Origin: Halieaceae bacterium
GTDB lineage: Bacteria > Pseudomonadota > Gammaproteobacteria > Pseudomonadales > Halieaceae
DNA length: 21,445 nt
Reading direction: 5' to 3'
Assembly (NCBI GenBank): GCA_003331685.1
Contig: QOPK01000016.1
Location: 1-21,445, forward strand
The notes beneath the pieces are model-generated. The model did not search any database. It saw nothing but the letters and a program-made list of their open reading frames with translations, and was not told where the DNA came from. Each line of letters opens with the position of its first letter. Position 1 is the first letter of the stretch. The translations under genes and the position numbers were made by a program. Positions 8,651 through 17,185 of the stretch are shown here, piece after piece.

Positions 8651-8736
8651 GTCATCCCCCTGCGGCGGACTGAAATCGACTCAAAACCGCAATAGTAAGC
8701 AATATATCAGGTGTCTGGCAGGAAGTATGTGGCGTC

Positions 8737-10386
8737 TCAGGCGCCGCCTTTGCTGGCCTCTACCATCGCCGTCACCGCGTCAGCATCGACCCGCTGGAGC
8801 AGCGGCTCAAACGGGGCGAGTTCATGTGCGACCAGTGGCGCATCAAGCGCCGTCCAGTCGAGGGAACACCGCAGGAAAGCCTCTGATTTCTTGGCCATCT
8901 CGGGCAGCACGGGCTTCAGATATGTGGCCAGCACGCGGAATAGATTGATACCAACAGAGCAGACTGCCTGTACTTCGTCCTCGAGGGCCTCGTCCTTGGC
9001 CATCACCCAGGGCTTTTTGTCATCAATATACTGATTGGCCCGGTCGGCAAGGGCGATGATCTCGCGCATGGCGCGATTGAACTCCCTTGCCTCATAGAGC
9101 GCGGCAATCTCGTCGCCGGCGCCAATAAAAGACTGGACCAGTTCCTGCTCTGCGCAGTTGTCGCTCATCTGATTGTCAAACTTCTTGCGCAGGAACCCTG
9201 CGCAGCGGCTGGCGATGTTGACGACCTTACCGATGAGGTCCGAATTGACGCGTTGCACAAAGTCATCAAGGTTGAGGTCAATGTCGTCGACGCCGCCGGA
9301 GAGCTTGGCCGCAAAGTAGTAGCGCAAATACTCAGGGTCCAAGTGCTCAAGGTAGGTGTCTGCCAGAATAAAGGTGCCACGGCTCTTAGACATCTTGACC
9401 CCATTCACCGTGAGAAAACCGTGGGCATAGACAGCTGTCGGTTGCCTAAGCCCGGCGGCGTTTAGCATCGCCGGCCAGAACAGGCCGTGAAAGTTCACAA
9501 TGTCTTTGCCGATGAAGTGATAAAGCTCGGTGTCACCTCCCGGCAACCAGTAGGCGTCAAAATCATCACCCTGTTCGCGGCAAAGGACCTCGTGGCTGGC
9601 CATGTACCCGATTGGCGCATCGAGCCAGACATAAAAGTACTTCTCGGGGTACCCGGGGATCTCGAAACCAAAGTAGGGGGCATCCCGGCTGATGTCCCAG
9701 TCTTGCAGTCCGGCTTCGAGCCATTCTTTCAGCTTGTTGGCAATCGGGGGTTGCAGTTGGCCGCTATTGATCCAGTCAGTCAAAAGCGCTTCGAAATGGC
9801 CGAGCTGGAAAAACAAGTGGCTAGAGTCTCTATCGACAGGCTCTGCACCCGAGAGCGCCGAGACTGGGTTAATCAGGTCGGCCGGGGAGTAGGTGGCACC
9901 GCAGGCCTCGCAGTTGTCACCGTATTGGTCCGGGGCTTTGCACTTTGGGCACGTGCCTTTGATGAATCGATCCGCAAGGAACAGGCCTTTCTCAGGGTCG
10001 AACGCCTGGGTGATGTCTCGCATGGCAATGTGCCCGCCTGCCTCCAGTCTCTCGAAAATGGTCTCGGACCACCGCTGATTTTCAGGCGAATGGGTTGAAT
10101 GGTATTGGTCGAACTGGATCAGGAAGCCTGCCGAATCTCGCTCGTGCTGGGCCTGAATCGCGGCGATGTGGTCTTCCGGCGTGCGATTCGCGGCTTCGGC
10201 CGAGAGCATGATGGCCGTGCCGTGGGCATCGTCAGCGCACACGTAACGGCAGTGATGCCCGCGAGATCGCTGAAAGCGCACCCAGATATCGGTTTGCGCC
10301 TGCTCGAGCATATGTCCGAGATGCAGGGGCGCATTGGCATAGGGTAATGCCGACGTCACCAGTATGTTTCTCGGGGTGGTAGTCAT
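8737..10386 (-). CDS. metG: Methionyl-tRNA synthetase, without C-terminal domain
   Basis: Charges tRNA-Met with methionine in the cytoplasm. Class I motifs are clear: HLGH at 22-25 and KMSKS at 331-335. The connective-peptide zinc site has C146-PK-C149 and C159-EA-C162. The N-terminus aligns with E. coli MetRS from the first residues. The protein stops at 549 aa, right after VEASK, the point where E. coli enters the linker to its ~120-residue tRNA-binding, dimer-forming C-terminal domain (677 aa in all). The E. coli catalytic core cut near residue 550 is known to be an active monomer, so this is probably functional. It is divergent from mrp, as in E. coli. Confidence 0.97.
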   Translation of the reverse strand: MTTTPRNILVTSALPYANAPLHLGHMLEQAQTDIWVRFQRSRGHHCRYVCADDAHGTAIMLSAEAANRTPEDHIAAIQAQHERDSAGFLIQFDQYHSTHSPENQRWSETIFERLEAGGHIAMRDITQAFDPEKGLFLADRFIKGTCPKCKAPDQYGDNCEACGATYSPADLINPVSALSGAEPVDRDSSHLFFQLGHFEALLTDWINSGQLQPPIANKLKEWLEAGLQDWDISRDAPYFGFEIPGYPEKYFYVWLDAPIGYMASHEVLCREQGDDFDAYWLPGGDTELYHFIGKDIVNFHGLFWPAMLNAAGLRQPTAVYAHGFLTVNGVKMSKSRGTFILADTYLEHLDPEYLRYYFAAKLSGGVDDIDLNLDDFVQRVNSDLIGKVVNIASRCAGFLRKKFDNQMSDNCAEQELVQSFIGAGDEIAALYEAREFNRAMREIIALADRANQYIDDKKPWVMAKDEALEDEVQAVCSVGINLFRVLATYLKPVLPEMAKKSEAFLRCSLDWTALDAPLVAHELAPFEPLLQRVDADAVTAMVEASKGGA

Positions 10387-10478
10387 GAGGCGCGCGATCC
10401 GGCGTGAAACGGCGCGCAGTCTACCGGATTTTCGCCCTTTTCGCTGTGGAGGGTGATCGCAAGGTGGTGCCGGCGCGG

Positions 10479-10484
10479 TATACT
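10479..10484 (+). promoter_or_regulatory. Possible -10 element of the mrp promoter
   Basis: TATACT lies 29 nt before the mrp start in the metG-mrp divergent gap and is a good sigma-70 -10 hexamer. The matching -35 region is weak (ATCGCA at 17 nt spacing), so this is tentative. Confidence 0.35.
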
Positions 10485-10512
10485 TACCCGATAGCTTTGA
10501 ACAAGGATAAAA

Positions 10513-11319
10513 GTGGTGTCATCACCCCACCACGTGGTCGCTGTGGCCTCGGGAAAAGGCGGCGTCGGTAAGTCGACGGTCACCGCAAATCTGGCCGTCG
10601 CCCTCAGGCAGCAGGGGCTGTCTGTTGGCTTGCTGGATGCCGATATCTACGGACCAAGCCAACAACATATGCTGGGCGTATCTGACAGCGTGACCCCCGA
10701 CCAGCAAGACGGCGAGTTCCTTCTGCCGGTGGAAGCGCATGGATTGAAAACCATGTCGATGGGTTACCTGGGCTCCGCCAAGACCCCCATGGTTTGGCGC
10801 GGTCCCATGGCCAGTTCGGCGATGGCGCAACTCTTGGAAAAAACGCTGTGGGGCGATCTCGACGTCTTGCTGGTTGATATGCCTCCGGGCACGGGGGATA
10901 TCCAGCTGACCCTGGCACAACGGGCGACGCTCGCTGGTGCCGTGATCGTCACCACGCCACAGGACATCGCGCTCCTCGATGCGCGCAAGGGCATTGAGAT
11001 GTTTCAAAAAGTGGAAGTGCCGGTGCTGGGCCTTATTGAGAATATGGCAGCCCATGTCTGTAACAAGTGTGGACACGTGGAGCCCCTCTTCGGCGAGGCG
11101 GGTGGTGAGCAGCTAGCCGCTCGCTACGAAGTGCCGTTGCTGGGTCAAATCCCCCTCGATAAAGCGATACGCGAGCAGTCGGATGCTGGCCGGCCGATCG
11201 TCTTGGCGGAGCCAGACGGCCCGATTGCAGAAATCTACCGAAACGCCGCAACGCAAGTGATGGCCGTTCTGGGTCAGAAGCAGCCCGCAGCGGCACCCGT
11301 TATCAGCATGGGTGATTAA
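10513..11319 (+). CDS. mrp: Mrp/ApbC-family Fe-S cluster carrier ATPase
   Basis: P-loop ATPase of the Mrp/NBP35 (ParA/MinD-like) family that binds and delivers [4Fe-4S] clusters to apoproteins in the cytoplasm. The deviant Walker A is G14-KGGVG-KS21. [11 protein letters not shown] (40-50) and VDMPPGTGD (121-129) are family signatures. The cluster-bridging C183-NK-C186 is present. It has 268 aa, about 100 fewer than E. coli Mrp (369), because the N-terminal MIP18/DUF59-like domain is missing; such short forms exist elsewhere. Two GTG codons are adjacent (10513, 10516). AAGGA at 10503-10507 is 5 or 8 nt away, so the start is uncertain by one codon. Confidence 0.95.
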   Translation: MVSSPHHVVAVASGKGGVGKSTVTANLAVALRQQGLSVGLLDADIYGPSQQHMLGVSDSVTPDQQDGEFLLPVEAHGLKTMSMGYLGSAKTPMVWRGPMASSAMAQLLEKTLWGDLDVLLVDMPPGTGDIQLTLAQRATLAGAVIVTTPQDIALLDARKGIEMFQKVEVPVLGLIENMAAHVCNKCGHVEPLFGEAGGEQLAARYEVPLLGQIPLDKAIREQSDAGRPIVLAEPDGPIAEIYRNAATQVMAVLGQKQPAAAPVISMGD

Positions 11320-11359
11320 TTCAATTCAATCGCCGCCCCTCAGTAGCAGGAGAACACCC

Positions 11360-11926
11360 TTGAGTATCAAATCAGACCGATGGATTCGCCGCATGGCAGA
11401 GCAGGAGGGCATGATCGAGCCTTTCGCCCCCGACCAGATCCGTATGGACGGTGACCGGCGACTGATTTCTTATGGCACATCGAGCTACGGCTACGACGTG
11501 CGCTGCTCGCGAGAGTTCAAGGTTTTTACCAATATTCACTCAGCGACGGTCGACCCCAAGCATTTTGACGAGGACAGTTTTGTCCATGTAGAAGGAGATG
11601 TTTGCGTGATTCCGCCCAACTCCTTCGCACTGGCTTGCACGGTGGAGTACTTCCGCATTCCGCGCAATGTGCTCACCATTTGCTTGGGCAAATCGACCTA
11701 TGCGCGCTGCGGCATCATTGTCAACGTGACACCACTTGAACCCGAATGGGAGGGCCATGTCACGCTGGAGTTTTCCAACACCACAACCCTACCCGCGAAG
11801 ATCTATGCCAACGAGGGTGTCGCACAAGTGCTGTTCTTTGAGTCTGATGAGGTTTGTGAGACCAGCTATGCAGACCGGGGTGGGAAGTATCAGGGTCAGC
11901 GTGGTGTCACGCTGCCCAGAGCCTAG
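11360..11926 (+). CDS. dcd: dCTP deaminase
   Basis: Homotrimeric enzyme that deaminates dCTP to dUTP, the main source of dUMP for thymidylate. The 188-residue product is nearly identical in layout to the Pseudomonas form. It has SYGYDVRC (42-49), the GKSTYARCG nucleotide loop (110-118), VTLEFSNT with the expected catalytic E137, and [13 protein letters not shown] at the C-terminus. I chose TTG at 11360 because the conserved N-terminus MSIKSD-WIRRMA begins exactly there and AGGAG (11348-11352) lies 7 nt before it. A longer reading from GTG 11312 would add unconserved residues and overlap mrp. It may be co-transcribed with mrp. Confidence 0.96.
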   Translation: MSIKSDRWIRRMAEQEGMIEPFAPDQIRMDGDRRLISYGTSSYGYDVRCSREFKVFTNIHSATVDPKHFDEDSFVHVEGDVCVIPPNSFALACTVEYFRIPRNVLTICLGKSTYARCGIIVNVTPLEPEWEGHVTLEFSNTTTLPAKIYANEGVAQVLFFESDEVCETSYADRGGKYQGQRGVTLPRA

Positions 11927-11997
11927 GCACATTTGCATGGCCCCTCTCAGCGTGGCTCGACGCCTACTCCTCGACGTCTACTCTAAGATCCGTGAAC

Positions 11998-12723
11998 TCA
12001 GGGCGCCCGCCCCGTAACAGCCCGTCCTTCAATGTTGGCGCTCTCCAGTTGAATAACTGTCTCTGAGCCTTTTTCGACATGTTCCGTGCGGACCATCAGA
12101 AAGTCGTGGTGGACCGCGAGCCAGGTATCCGAGCTACGCTCATCGGGTTCGTCGTGAATCAGTCGGTAATGCACCGTTTCCATAGCGCCCACTGGTGTCT
12201 CGAGCACCTCGGTTTCGATCAGATCAAAATGCTTTACCTTGATTTTCGGGCCATCCACTATGGAGAGGGAAATGCGTGCAGGCGGTGTCTCTGCGAGCAA
12301 CAGCTTGAGTCGTATCTGTTCCTGTTGGCTAAGTCGGTCGAGCACTTCGGGTGACCAGGGGTGCTCGGTCCACTCTTTCTTGCGCAGGCTGCGGATCGTC
12401 CCCGCCTCTTCATCAAACAGCACCTCGCGCCGGCGGTTACTTACTCCGCTTAGCTGATACAAGAAGCGCTCACCGACGATCTGGTCGCCGTTTACCGAGA
12501 AGTGTGAGTCTTCCCTCAGTTTGATCATAAAGGCCTTTTTGCCGCCTTGAGTGAGGTGGTAGCGACCTTCTTCTCTAGTAAGGGTGCGCTTCAGCGTGAG
12601 GCCCAGCCCAGACATTTTGGTCTTGTACTCTGCCGTATACGGCGACAGCGCGCTCTCAGGGAATGCGGACTCAGCGACTAAAAGTGCCCCGATCAACAGG
12701 CCCGTGACTGGCCAAAGTTTCAT
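11998..12723 (-). CDS. DUF3108 family periplasmic protein
   Basis: Conserved protein of unknown function, 241 aa. An N-terminal signal peptide (MKLWPVTGLLIGALLVAESA) suggests export to the periplasm. The mature part begins SPYTAEYKTKMSGLGLTLKR, a typical DUF3108 opening, and continues as an all-beta protein with a conserved EVLETPVGAMETVHY segment. The start at 12723 is supported by GGGAGG 7 nt upstream and by an ATGA overlap with the purN stop; the in-frame ATG further upstream would destroy the signal peptide. The gene is downstream of purM-purN, an arrangement also seen in pseudomonads (from memory). Nothing in the sequence ties it to purine synthesis. Confidence 0.87.
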   Translation of the reverse strand: MKLWPVTGLLIGALLVAESAFPESALSPYTAEYKTKMSGLGLTLKRTLTREEGRYHLTQGGKKAFMIKLREDSHFSVNGDQIVGERFLYQLSGVSNRRREVLFDEEAGTIRSLRKKEWTEHPWSPEVLDRLSQQEQIRLKLLLAETPPARISLSIVDGPKIKVKHFDLIETEVLETPVGAMETVHYRLIHDEPDERSSDTWLAVHHDFLMVRTEHVEKGSETVIQLESANIEGRAVTGRAP

Positions 12724-13370
12724 GACGCGACCTCCCATAATTCTCCCGATGGCGGCACCGGCAAGCCATCTTTTAGCAAGTTGCCATCTTGCCATGTCAG
12801 CCGATCGGTCAGGTGCCAGTTTACAGCCACGGGGTAAATCCGATGCTCTATCTCTAATACGCGACCTGCCAGCATATCGGCATCGTCCCCTGAATTGACT
12901 GGAACCCTAGCCTGCAAGACCGGCGGGCCACCATCAAGTTCCCCGGTGACGTAATGCACCGTCGCGCCCGCATGACTGTCCCCGTTGTCCAGCGCACGCT
13001 GGTGGGTATGCAGGCCCGGATACAGTGGCAGTAGTGAGGGGTGAATATTCATCAGCCGCCCGGCAAAGCGTGCCACAAATTCTGGGGTCAGGATGCGCAT
13101 GAAGCCAGCGAGCACGATTAGATCAGATTGCGCGCTGTCTACAACGCCTGCCAGATCCTGATCAAAAGCCTCTCGCGTTGTGTAGCGCTGATGGTCTATC
13201 AGGGCGGTCTCAATACCGGCGTTATGAGCAATGGTGAGCCCGCCAGCGCCGGGGCGATTGCTGACCACCAGCGAGATCTCTCCGCCCAACGATCCCTCGA
13301 GGCTCGCGGTCAGCAACGACTGTAAATTTGAGCCACGGCCCGACAACAATACAGCGACGCGCTTTGTCAC
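12720..13370 (-). CDS. purN: Phosphoribosylglycinamide formyltransferase (GART)
   Basis: Third step of de novo purine synthesis: moves a formyl group from 10-formyltetrahydrofolate to GAR. With the chosen start it has 216 aa (E. coli 212). The phosphate-binding loop is SGRGSNLQ (10-17). The catalytic trio N108, H110 (NIHPSLLP) and D146 (ELDGGP) corresponds to E. coli N106, H108 and D144. GTG at 13370 is preferred: the protein aligns with E. coli from there, AGGG lies 8 nt upstream, and it begins 10 nt after the purM stop. A longer ATG reading from 13421 would overlap purM and add residues not found in the family. Operon purM-purN-DUF3108. Confidence 0.95.
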   Translation of the reverse strand: MTKRVAVLLSGRGSNLQSLLTASLEGSLGGEISLVVSNRPGAGGLTIAHNAGIETALIDHQRYTTREAFDQDLAGVVDSAQSDLIVLAGFMRILTPEFVARFAGRLMNIHPSLLPLYPGLHTHQRALDNGDSHAGATVHYVTGELDGGPPVLQARVPVNSGDDADMLAGRVLEIEHRIYPVAVNWHLTDRLTWQDGNLLKDGLPVPPSGELWEVAS

Positions 13371-13380
13371 ACCGGAAGCC

Positions 13381-14421
13381 CTAGCAGAGTTCGACGCCGA
13401 TCGCGGCGTCAGAGATCTCACCCAGTCCCCAGCCCGATAGCCCTAGTGCGTTAAGTTGGCTAAGGGTATCAGCGGCATGCTCGGCCGCGACCACCATAAT
13501 CATGCCGACACCACAGTTGAACGTGCGCATCATCTCCAGCTCGTCGATGTTGCCGCCAGCCTGCAGCCAATTAAAAACGGGTGGCAGGGACCAGCTGTCG
13601 CGATGCACGCGCGCGCCCACCCCTTCGGGTAACACTCTGGGCAGGTTTTCCAGAATGCCGCCGCCGGTGATATGCGCCATGGCTTTGATGTGAACGGATT
13701 TCTGCAACGAGAGCAGCGGTCGGTTGTAGATCGTGGTGGGGGCCAGCAGCGCTTCGCCCAGACTGACCTCGCCGCAGTCTTGCTGTGGATCCGCGCCTGT
13801 ATGCTCAAGCACCTTGCGAATGAGCGAGTAACCGTTGGAATGCGGGCCGCTGGAAGGCAGGGCGATCAGCGTGTCACCGGCCTGAACCGTACATCCGTCA
13901 ATGATATGGGCGCGCTCCACGACGCCGACGCAGAAACCCGCCAGATCGTAGTCTTCGCCCTCGTACATGCCAGGCATTTCAGCTGTCTCACCACCGACCA
14001 GTGCCGCGCCAGCCAGCTCGCAGCCCTTGCCAATACCGGACACGACTGCTGCAGCCACGTCGACATTGAGCTTGCCGGTCGCGTAATAGTCGAGGAAAAA
14101 CAGCGGTTCTGCGCCCACAACGGCAATGTCGTTACTGCACATCGCCACTAAATCGATGCCGATGGTGTCGTGGATGCCCAAATCCATTGCCAGTCGTAAC
14201 TTGGTGCCCACTCCATCGGTGCCGGACACCAGGATCGGTTCTACGTAGCCCGGCGGTATCGCGCACAGCGCACCGAATCCTCCCAGTCCGGTCAGCACCT
14301 CGGGGCGGAGCGTCGCCTGACTGACCGACTTGATGCGTTCTACCAAGGCATTGCCCGCATCGATATCGACGCCGGCATCGCGGTAGGTCAGCGAGGGTTC
14401 TGAGGAGGATGGGTCGGCCAT
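13381..14421 (-). CDS. purM: Phosphoribosylformylglycinamidine cyclo-ligase (AIR synthetase)
   Basis: Fifth step of purine synthesis: ATP-dependent closure of FGAM to AIR. The 346-aa product (E. coli 345) follows E. coli PurM closely: [18 protein letters not shown] near the N-terminus, the ATP/substrate loop GTDGVGTKL (67-75), [11 protein letters not shown] (143-153), [10 protein letters not shown], and FNCGVGMI near the end. The ATG at 14421 gives the family length; the upstream TTG at 14442 has no ribosome-binding site. The gene leads the operon with purN and is divergent from the DUF2066 gene across ~200 nt. I see no PurR-like palindrome there. Confidence 0.97.
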   Translation of the reverse strand: MADPSSSEPSLTYRDAGVDIDAGNALVERIKSVSQATLRPEVLTGLGGFGALCAIPPGYVEPILVSGTDGVGTKLRLAMDLGIHDTIGIDLVAMCSNDIAVVGAEPLFFLDYYATGKLNVDVAAAVVSGIGKGCELAGAALVGGETAEMPGMYEGEDYDLAGFCVGVVERAHIIDGCTVQAGDTLIALPSSGPHSNGYSLIRKVLEHTGADPQQDCGEVSLGEALLAPTTIYNRPLLSLQKSVHIKAMAHITGGGILENLPRVLPEGVGARVHRDSWSLPPVFNWLQAGGNIDELEMMRTFNCGVGMIMVVAAEHAADTLSQLNALGLSGWGLGEISDAAIGVELC

Positions 14422-14573
14422 GCCGTGGTCTCGTCCAGTCAAACTGAGATACTAATCTGCCGGCCCTATTGAGGAAAGCAAAGCAGTGCACTTTGGTTGA
14501 TAATAAGGCTCGCCGATAGCGGCACCGCCAACAGGTCGCCAGAGAAGACACCGTCAGTGCAGCAGAAAACAAA

Positions 14574-14622
14574 CAGTGCCTCATTGGCAAACAGCGTCGG
14601 ACCTCGGGGTGGAGAGGCACTG
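14574..14622 (+). promoter_or_regulatory. Inverted repeat sequestering the DUF2066 ribosome-binding site
   Basis: CAGTGCCTC (14574-14582) and GAGGCACTG (14614-14622) are perfect 9-bp complements with a 31-nt loop. The right arm covers the end of the Shine-Dalgarno stretch GGAGAGG (14611-14617) and the first base of the GTG start. As RNA this hairpin would hide the translation start. It may also be a DNA operator, since CAGTGC recurs at 14484 and 14555. Function is inferred. Confidence 0.45.
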
Positions 14623-15701
14623 TGAGCTGCTTGTTCGCCCAAAAAGGGTGCTTGGCTATTCGAGCTGCGATCCGCGTCCTACTACTTGCCTGTGTGATGA
14701 CCGGCCTATCGCAGTGTGTGCTGGCACAGAGCGGCGAGGTGGTCATTCGCATCGAGGTTGAGGATCGCAGCGAGGACACTATCGACCGTGCGGCTCGGGA
14801 GGCCCTGCAGACTGCGCTTTTGAAGCGGTCCGGCGATCGGGGGTTGCTGCAACACCCCGCCGTCAAGGCGGCATTGGCCTCGGCACGGACGCAGTTGTCT
14901 CTATATCAGTTTGAGCGGATTGGTGGGATGACGCGATTTGTTGCGCAAATCGACCAGGCGGTTGTTGAGAGCTTAATTAAAGCAGCGAACGGCACCTTCT
15001 GGGCAGAAGCTCGCCCACCCATTTTGCTTTGGCTAGTGATCGATGATCCCGCGGGTCGTCGTTTCGGCAACACTCAGGCAGAACAGCCTCTCTGGGAGCG
15101 CCTCAGCGAGACTTTCGATGGTCTGGGCGTCAAGCTGAGACGCCCGCTATACGATCTCTCCGATGCGGTGCTGGTGTCTCCCGATGGGCTGTGGCGGCGC
15201 GACTTTGGACCCATTGTTGAAGCATCGGAGCGCTATGGTATGACCCATCTACTGCTGGGGCGATTGATTCGTCTCAGTGACGGGCGCTATATCGGTGAGT
15301 GGGTGTATCGCGATGTTTCGGTGGAGAGAGCGATATCCGTGCAGGCGGGCTCTTTAGAGGCATTAATCGACCCCGGCGTAACGCTGGCTATGGATGAAAT
15401 GCTCCGGCAGTATGCTGTGGCACTGACCATAGACAATGCGACGCAGGCGTTGCTGATTCGCGTGCAAAATGTAGTGACCCGAGACGACTACCGGGCGGTC
15501 ACGGCTGTCATGAACGGGATTCAAACCCTGAATCATGTTCGTCCTGTGGCGGTGCAGGGAGACACTCTGACGCTCGAACTGCAGGGTGTCGGCGATGCCG
15601 AGACGTTGCTAAGGCTTATGGCCTCGCGGAACGATTTAATCTGGGTGAGCAACGACCCGGATAGCGAAGAAGGTTTGGTGCTCGCCTGGCAAGCGCCTTG
15701 A
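14622..15701 (+). CDS. DUF2066 family exported protein
   Basis: Conserved protein of unknown function, 359 aa. The N-terminus has a basic stretch then a hydrophobic core (IRVLLLACVMTGLSQCVLA) with a likely signal peptidase I site after VLA, so it is probably periplasmic. C31 lacks a proper lipobox, so a lipoprotein is less likely. The N-terminal half (VEDRSEDTIDRAAREALQTALLKRSGD) and the segment PPILLWLVIDD are typical of DUF2066. The GTG at 14622 is supported by GGAG 7 nt upstream. It lies directly before hda, a pairing conserved in pseudomonads (from memory) but unexplained. A 9-bp inverted repeat overlaps its ribosome-binding site. Confidence 0.85.
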   Translation: MSCLFAQKGCLAIRAAIRVLLLACVMTGLSQCVLAQSGEVVIRIEVEDRSEDTIDRAAREALQTALLKRSGDRGLLQHPAVKAALASARTQLSLYQFERIGGMTRFVAQIDQAVVESLIKAANGTFWAEARPPILLWLVIDDPAGRRFGNTQAEQPLWERLSETFDGLGVKLRRPLYDLSDAVLVSPDGLWRRDFGPIVEASERYGMTHLLLGRLIRLSDGRYIGEWVYRDVSVERAISVQAGSLEALIDPGVTLAMDEMLRQYAVALTIDNATQALLIRVQNVVTRDDYRAVTAVMNGIQTLNHVRPVAVQGDTLTLELQGVGDAETLLRLMASRNDLIWVSNDPDSEEGLVLAWQAP

Positions 15702-15728
15702 CGGTAGCGCGGTAAGATCGAACAACTG

Positions 15729-16433
15729 ATGGCACAAGAACCTGGACAAATCCCGCTACTGATGCGGAGCGAAGATCTCGCAACCTGGGATAACTGGCTC
15801 AGCCGCCCCGAGACCGCGGCCCTCGAGCAACTGCTCGTAGGTCAGGTGTCCGAGCACAGCGCCTATGTATGGGGCGGTGAAGGGATGGGCAAGAGCCATA
15901 TCCTGCAGGCCTGCTGCGATGCAGAGGGGCTGGATGCTCGCTATATTCCACTCCGGGATCTGGTCGGCTTTGCGCCTGAACAGGTGCTGGCGGATGTCGA
16001 GATTGCGCGTCTCATTGCGATCGACGACATTGATTGCGTGGAGTCTCGGGCTGGCTGGCAGGAGGCACTGTTCGCATTGTTTAACGCTTCACGGGAGACG
16101 GGTGCGCAGCTTTTGGTAACGGCGCGGAAGGCACCTCAGCAACTGCTTGAGGCACTGCCCGATCTCCGCTCTCGATTGAGCAGCCTGCCGGTTTTTCAGA
16201 TGCCGCGTTTTACCGAGGATCATATTGCCGAGCTGCTTGCGCTGCGCGGCGTGGAGGCGGGTATCGAGCTCTCGGATGACGTCGCCCGCTACTGTTCGCT
16301 GAGACTGCCAAGGCACCCGCCTGCCGTCGTGAACTTTATCAATCAGCTCGATCAGCTCAGTCTGGCGCAGCGTCGCGCCGTGACCATCCCGTTTGTCAGG
16401 GAGTCGGGATTGCTTCGTCAGGCTGAGGGATAG
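15729..16433 (+). CDS. hda: DnaA regulatory inactivator Hda
   Basis: AAA+ protein that, bound to the DNA-loaded beta clamp, stimulates hydrolysis of DnaA-ATP and so blocks re-initiation of replication; 234 aa, usual length. It has an N-terminal clamp-binding motif of the QLPLxx kind (QIPLLM, 7-12), Walker A GGEGMGKSH (49-57), Walker B LIAIDDID (95-102), DLRSRL (145-150, sensor/arginine region), and the C-terminal hallmark LSLAQRRAVTIPFVRE. The motif usually read as LPRD is here LPRHPP. The ribosome-binding site is poor. The 27-nt gap to DUF2066 suggests co-transcription. Its last 38 nt overlap the convergent transporter gene. Confidence 0.94.
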   Translation: MAQEPGQIPLLMRSEDLATWDNWLSRPETAALEQLLVGQVSEHSAYVWGGEGMGKSHILQACCDAEGLDARYIPLRDLVGFAPEQVLADVEIARLIAIDDIDCVESRAGWQEALFALFNASRETGAQLLVTARKAPQQLLEALPDLRSRLSSLPVFQMPRFTEDHIAELLALRGVEAGIELSDDVARYCSLRLPRHPPAVVNFINQLDQLSLAQRRAVTIPFVRESGLLRQAEG

Positions 16434-17184
16434 CGTACTGGTCAGGCTCTAGCTCCAGATAGCCCCGTAACCAATGCACCAATAGATACAGCGGCACCGT
16501 ATCGATCAATGCGCACACAGCCTTGAACGCGTAGTTACTGCCTACCAGGGTGAGTAGGGCGGCCGCGGCAATATCGCCCGCCAAAAAAGTCGCACCGAAG
16601 GTTACGGTCACCACCATGATGGAATCCACCAGTTGGCTCAAGAGTGTGCTGAAGTTATTTCTGAGCCATAGGTGTTTGCCCCGAGTGAGCCGCTTCCAGA
16701 AGTGGTAGATCTGCACGTCACAGTATTGTGCGGCGATGTAGGCCAGCATCGAGGCAAAAACCGCGCCTGATGTGGTGGCGTAAATCAGCTGAAAGAGTCC
16801 GATTTCAGACTCCACCACGGTGCCATTCGGGAGCGTGACCGGGGCGGCCAGCTGCAGCACCTGCCAGGGAGGCATCACTGCTTCAGGCACTGAGGGCGCC
16901 ACAGCACCCACTGTCAGCACACCCAGAATGAGGAGGTTAATGCCCAGACCCACGCTGACGAGAAAATTCGCGCGGGCCTTGCCATAGAGTTCACTGATTA
17001 AGTCAGTGCAGAGAAAAGTGAGCGGGTAAGGGAGCACCCCGACCGCAAGCGCCAACGGGCCAAATTGGATAAAGCGGGTGATGCCCACCACATTGAGCAA
17101 CGTCATGGCCGAGAGAAAAATACCCGCTAGGACTAAAAATGTGCGCTCACGGCGCTCGCTGATGGCAGCGGTGCTGGCGGTCAT
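16396..17184 (-). CDS. yhhQ: YhhQ/VUT-family (DUF165) queuosine-precursor-type transporter
   Basis: Inner-membrane protein of about six helices, 262 aa. The hallmarks are LPYPLTFLCTDLISELYGK (51-69) and LRNNFSTLLSQLVDS (174-188). E. coli YhhQ imports the queuosine precursors preQ0/preQ1, so uptake of a 7-deazapurine is the best guess; the substrate here is not proven. Between helices it carries an inserted loop (about 96-125), and its C-terminus is acidic/proline-rich. The start at 17184 is set by GGAG 7 nt upstream and by its place 1 nt after the SDR stop (TGACATG); a longer ATG reading runs back into the SDR gene. The 3' end overlaps hda by 38 nt on the opposite strand. Confidence 0.9.
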   Translation of the reverse strand: MTASTAAISERRERTFLVLAGIFLSAMTLLNVVGITRFIQFGPLALAVGVLPYPLTFLCTDLISELYGKARANFLVSVGLGINLLILGVLTVGAVAPSVPEAVMPPWQVLQLAAPVTLPNGTVVESEIGLFQLIYATTSGAVFASMLAYIAAQYCDVQIYHFWKRLTRGKHLWLRNNFSTLLSQLVDSIMVVTVTFGATFLAGDIAAAALLTLVGSNYAFKAVCALIDTVPLYLLVHWLRGYLELEPDQYAIPQPDEAIPTP

Positions 17185-17185
17185 G

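Noticed and set aside
8651..8736. Remnant of the MetRS C-terminal domain after the metG stop
   Set aside because: Only nine in-frame codons follow before another stop; the slight likeness to the E. coli tail is too short to count.
10388..10434. Repeats in the metG-mrp gap (GGCGCGC twice; ATCCGG...CCGGAT)
   Set aside because: They are short and GC-rich, as expected by chance in this composition, and have no link to a visible promoter element.
11312..11359. Longer N-terminus for dcd from GTG 11312
   Set aside because: It overlaps the mrp end, has no ribosome-binding site, and adds residues before MSIKSD, where the family begins. TTG 11360 has AGGAG at the right distance.
13371..13421. Longer N-terminus for purN from ATG 13421
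   Set aside because: It would overlap purM by 41 nt and encode a Ser/Arg-rich tail not found in PurN proteins; GTG 13370 aligns with the E. coli start.
14443..14573. PurR operator or clear sigma-70 promoter upstream of purM
   Set aside because: No sequence close to the PurR palindrome is present. TATTAT and TAGTAT hexamers on the - strand lack a convincing -35 at proper spacing.
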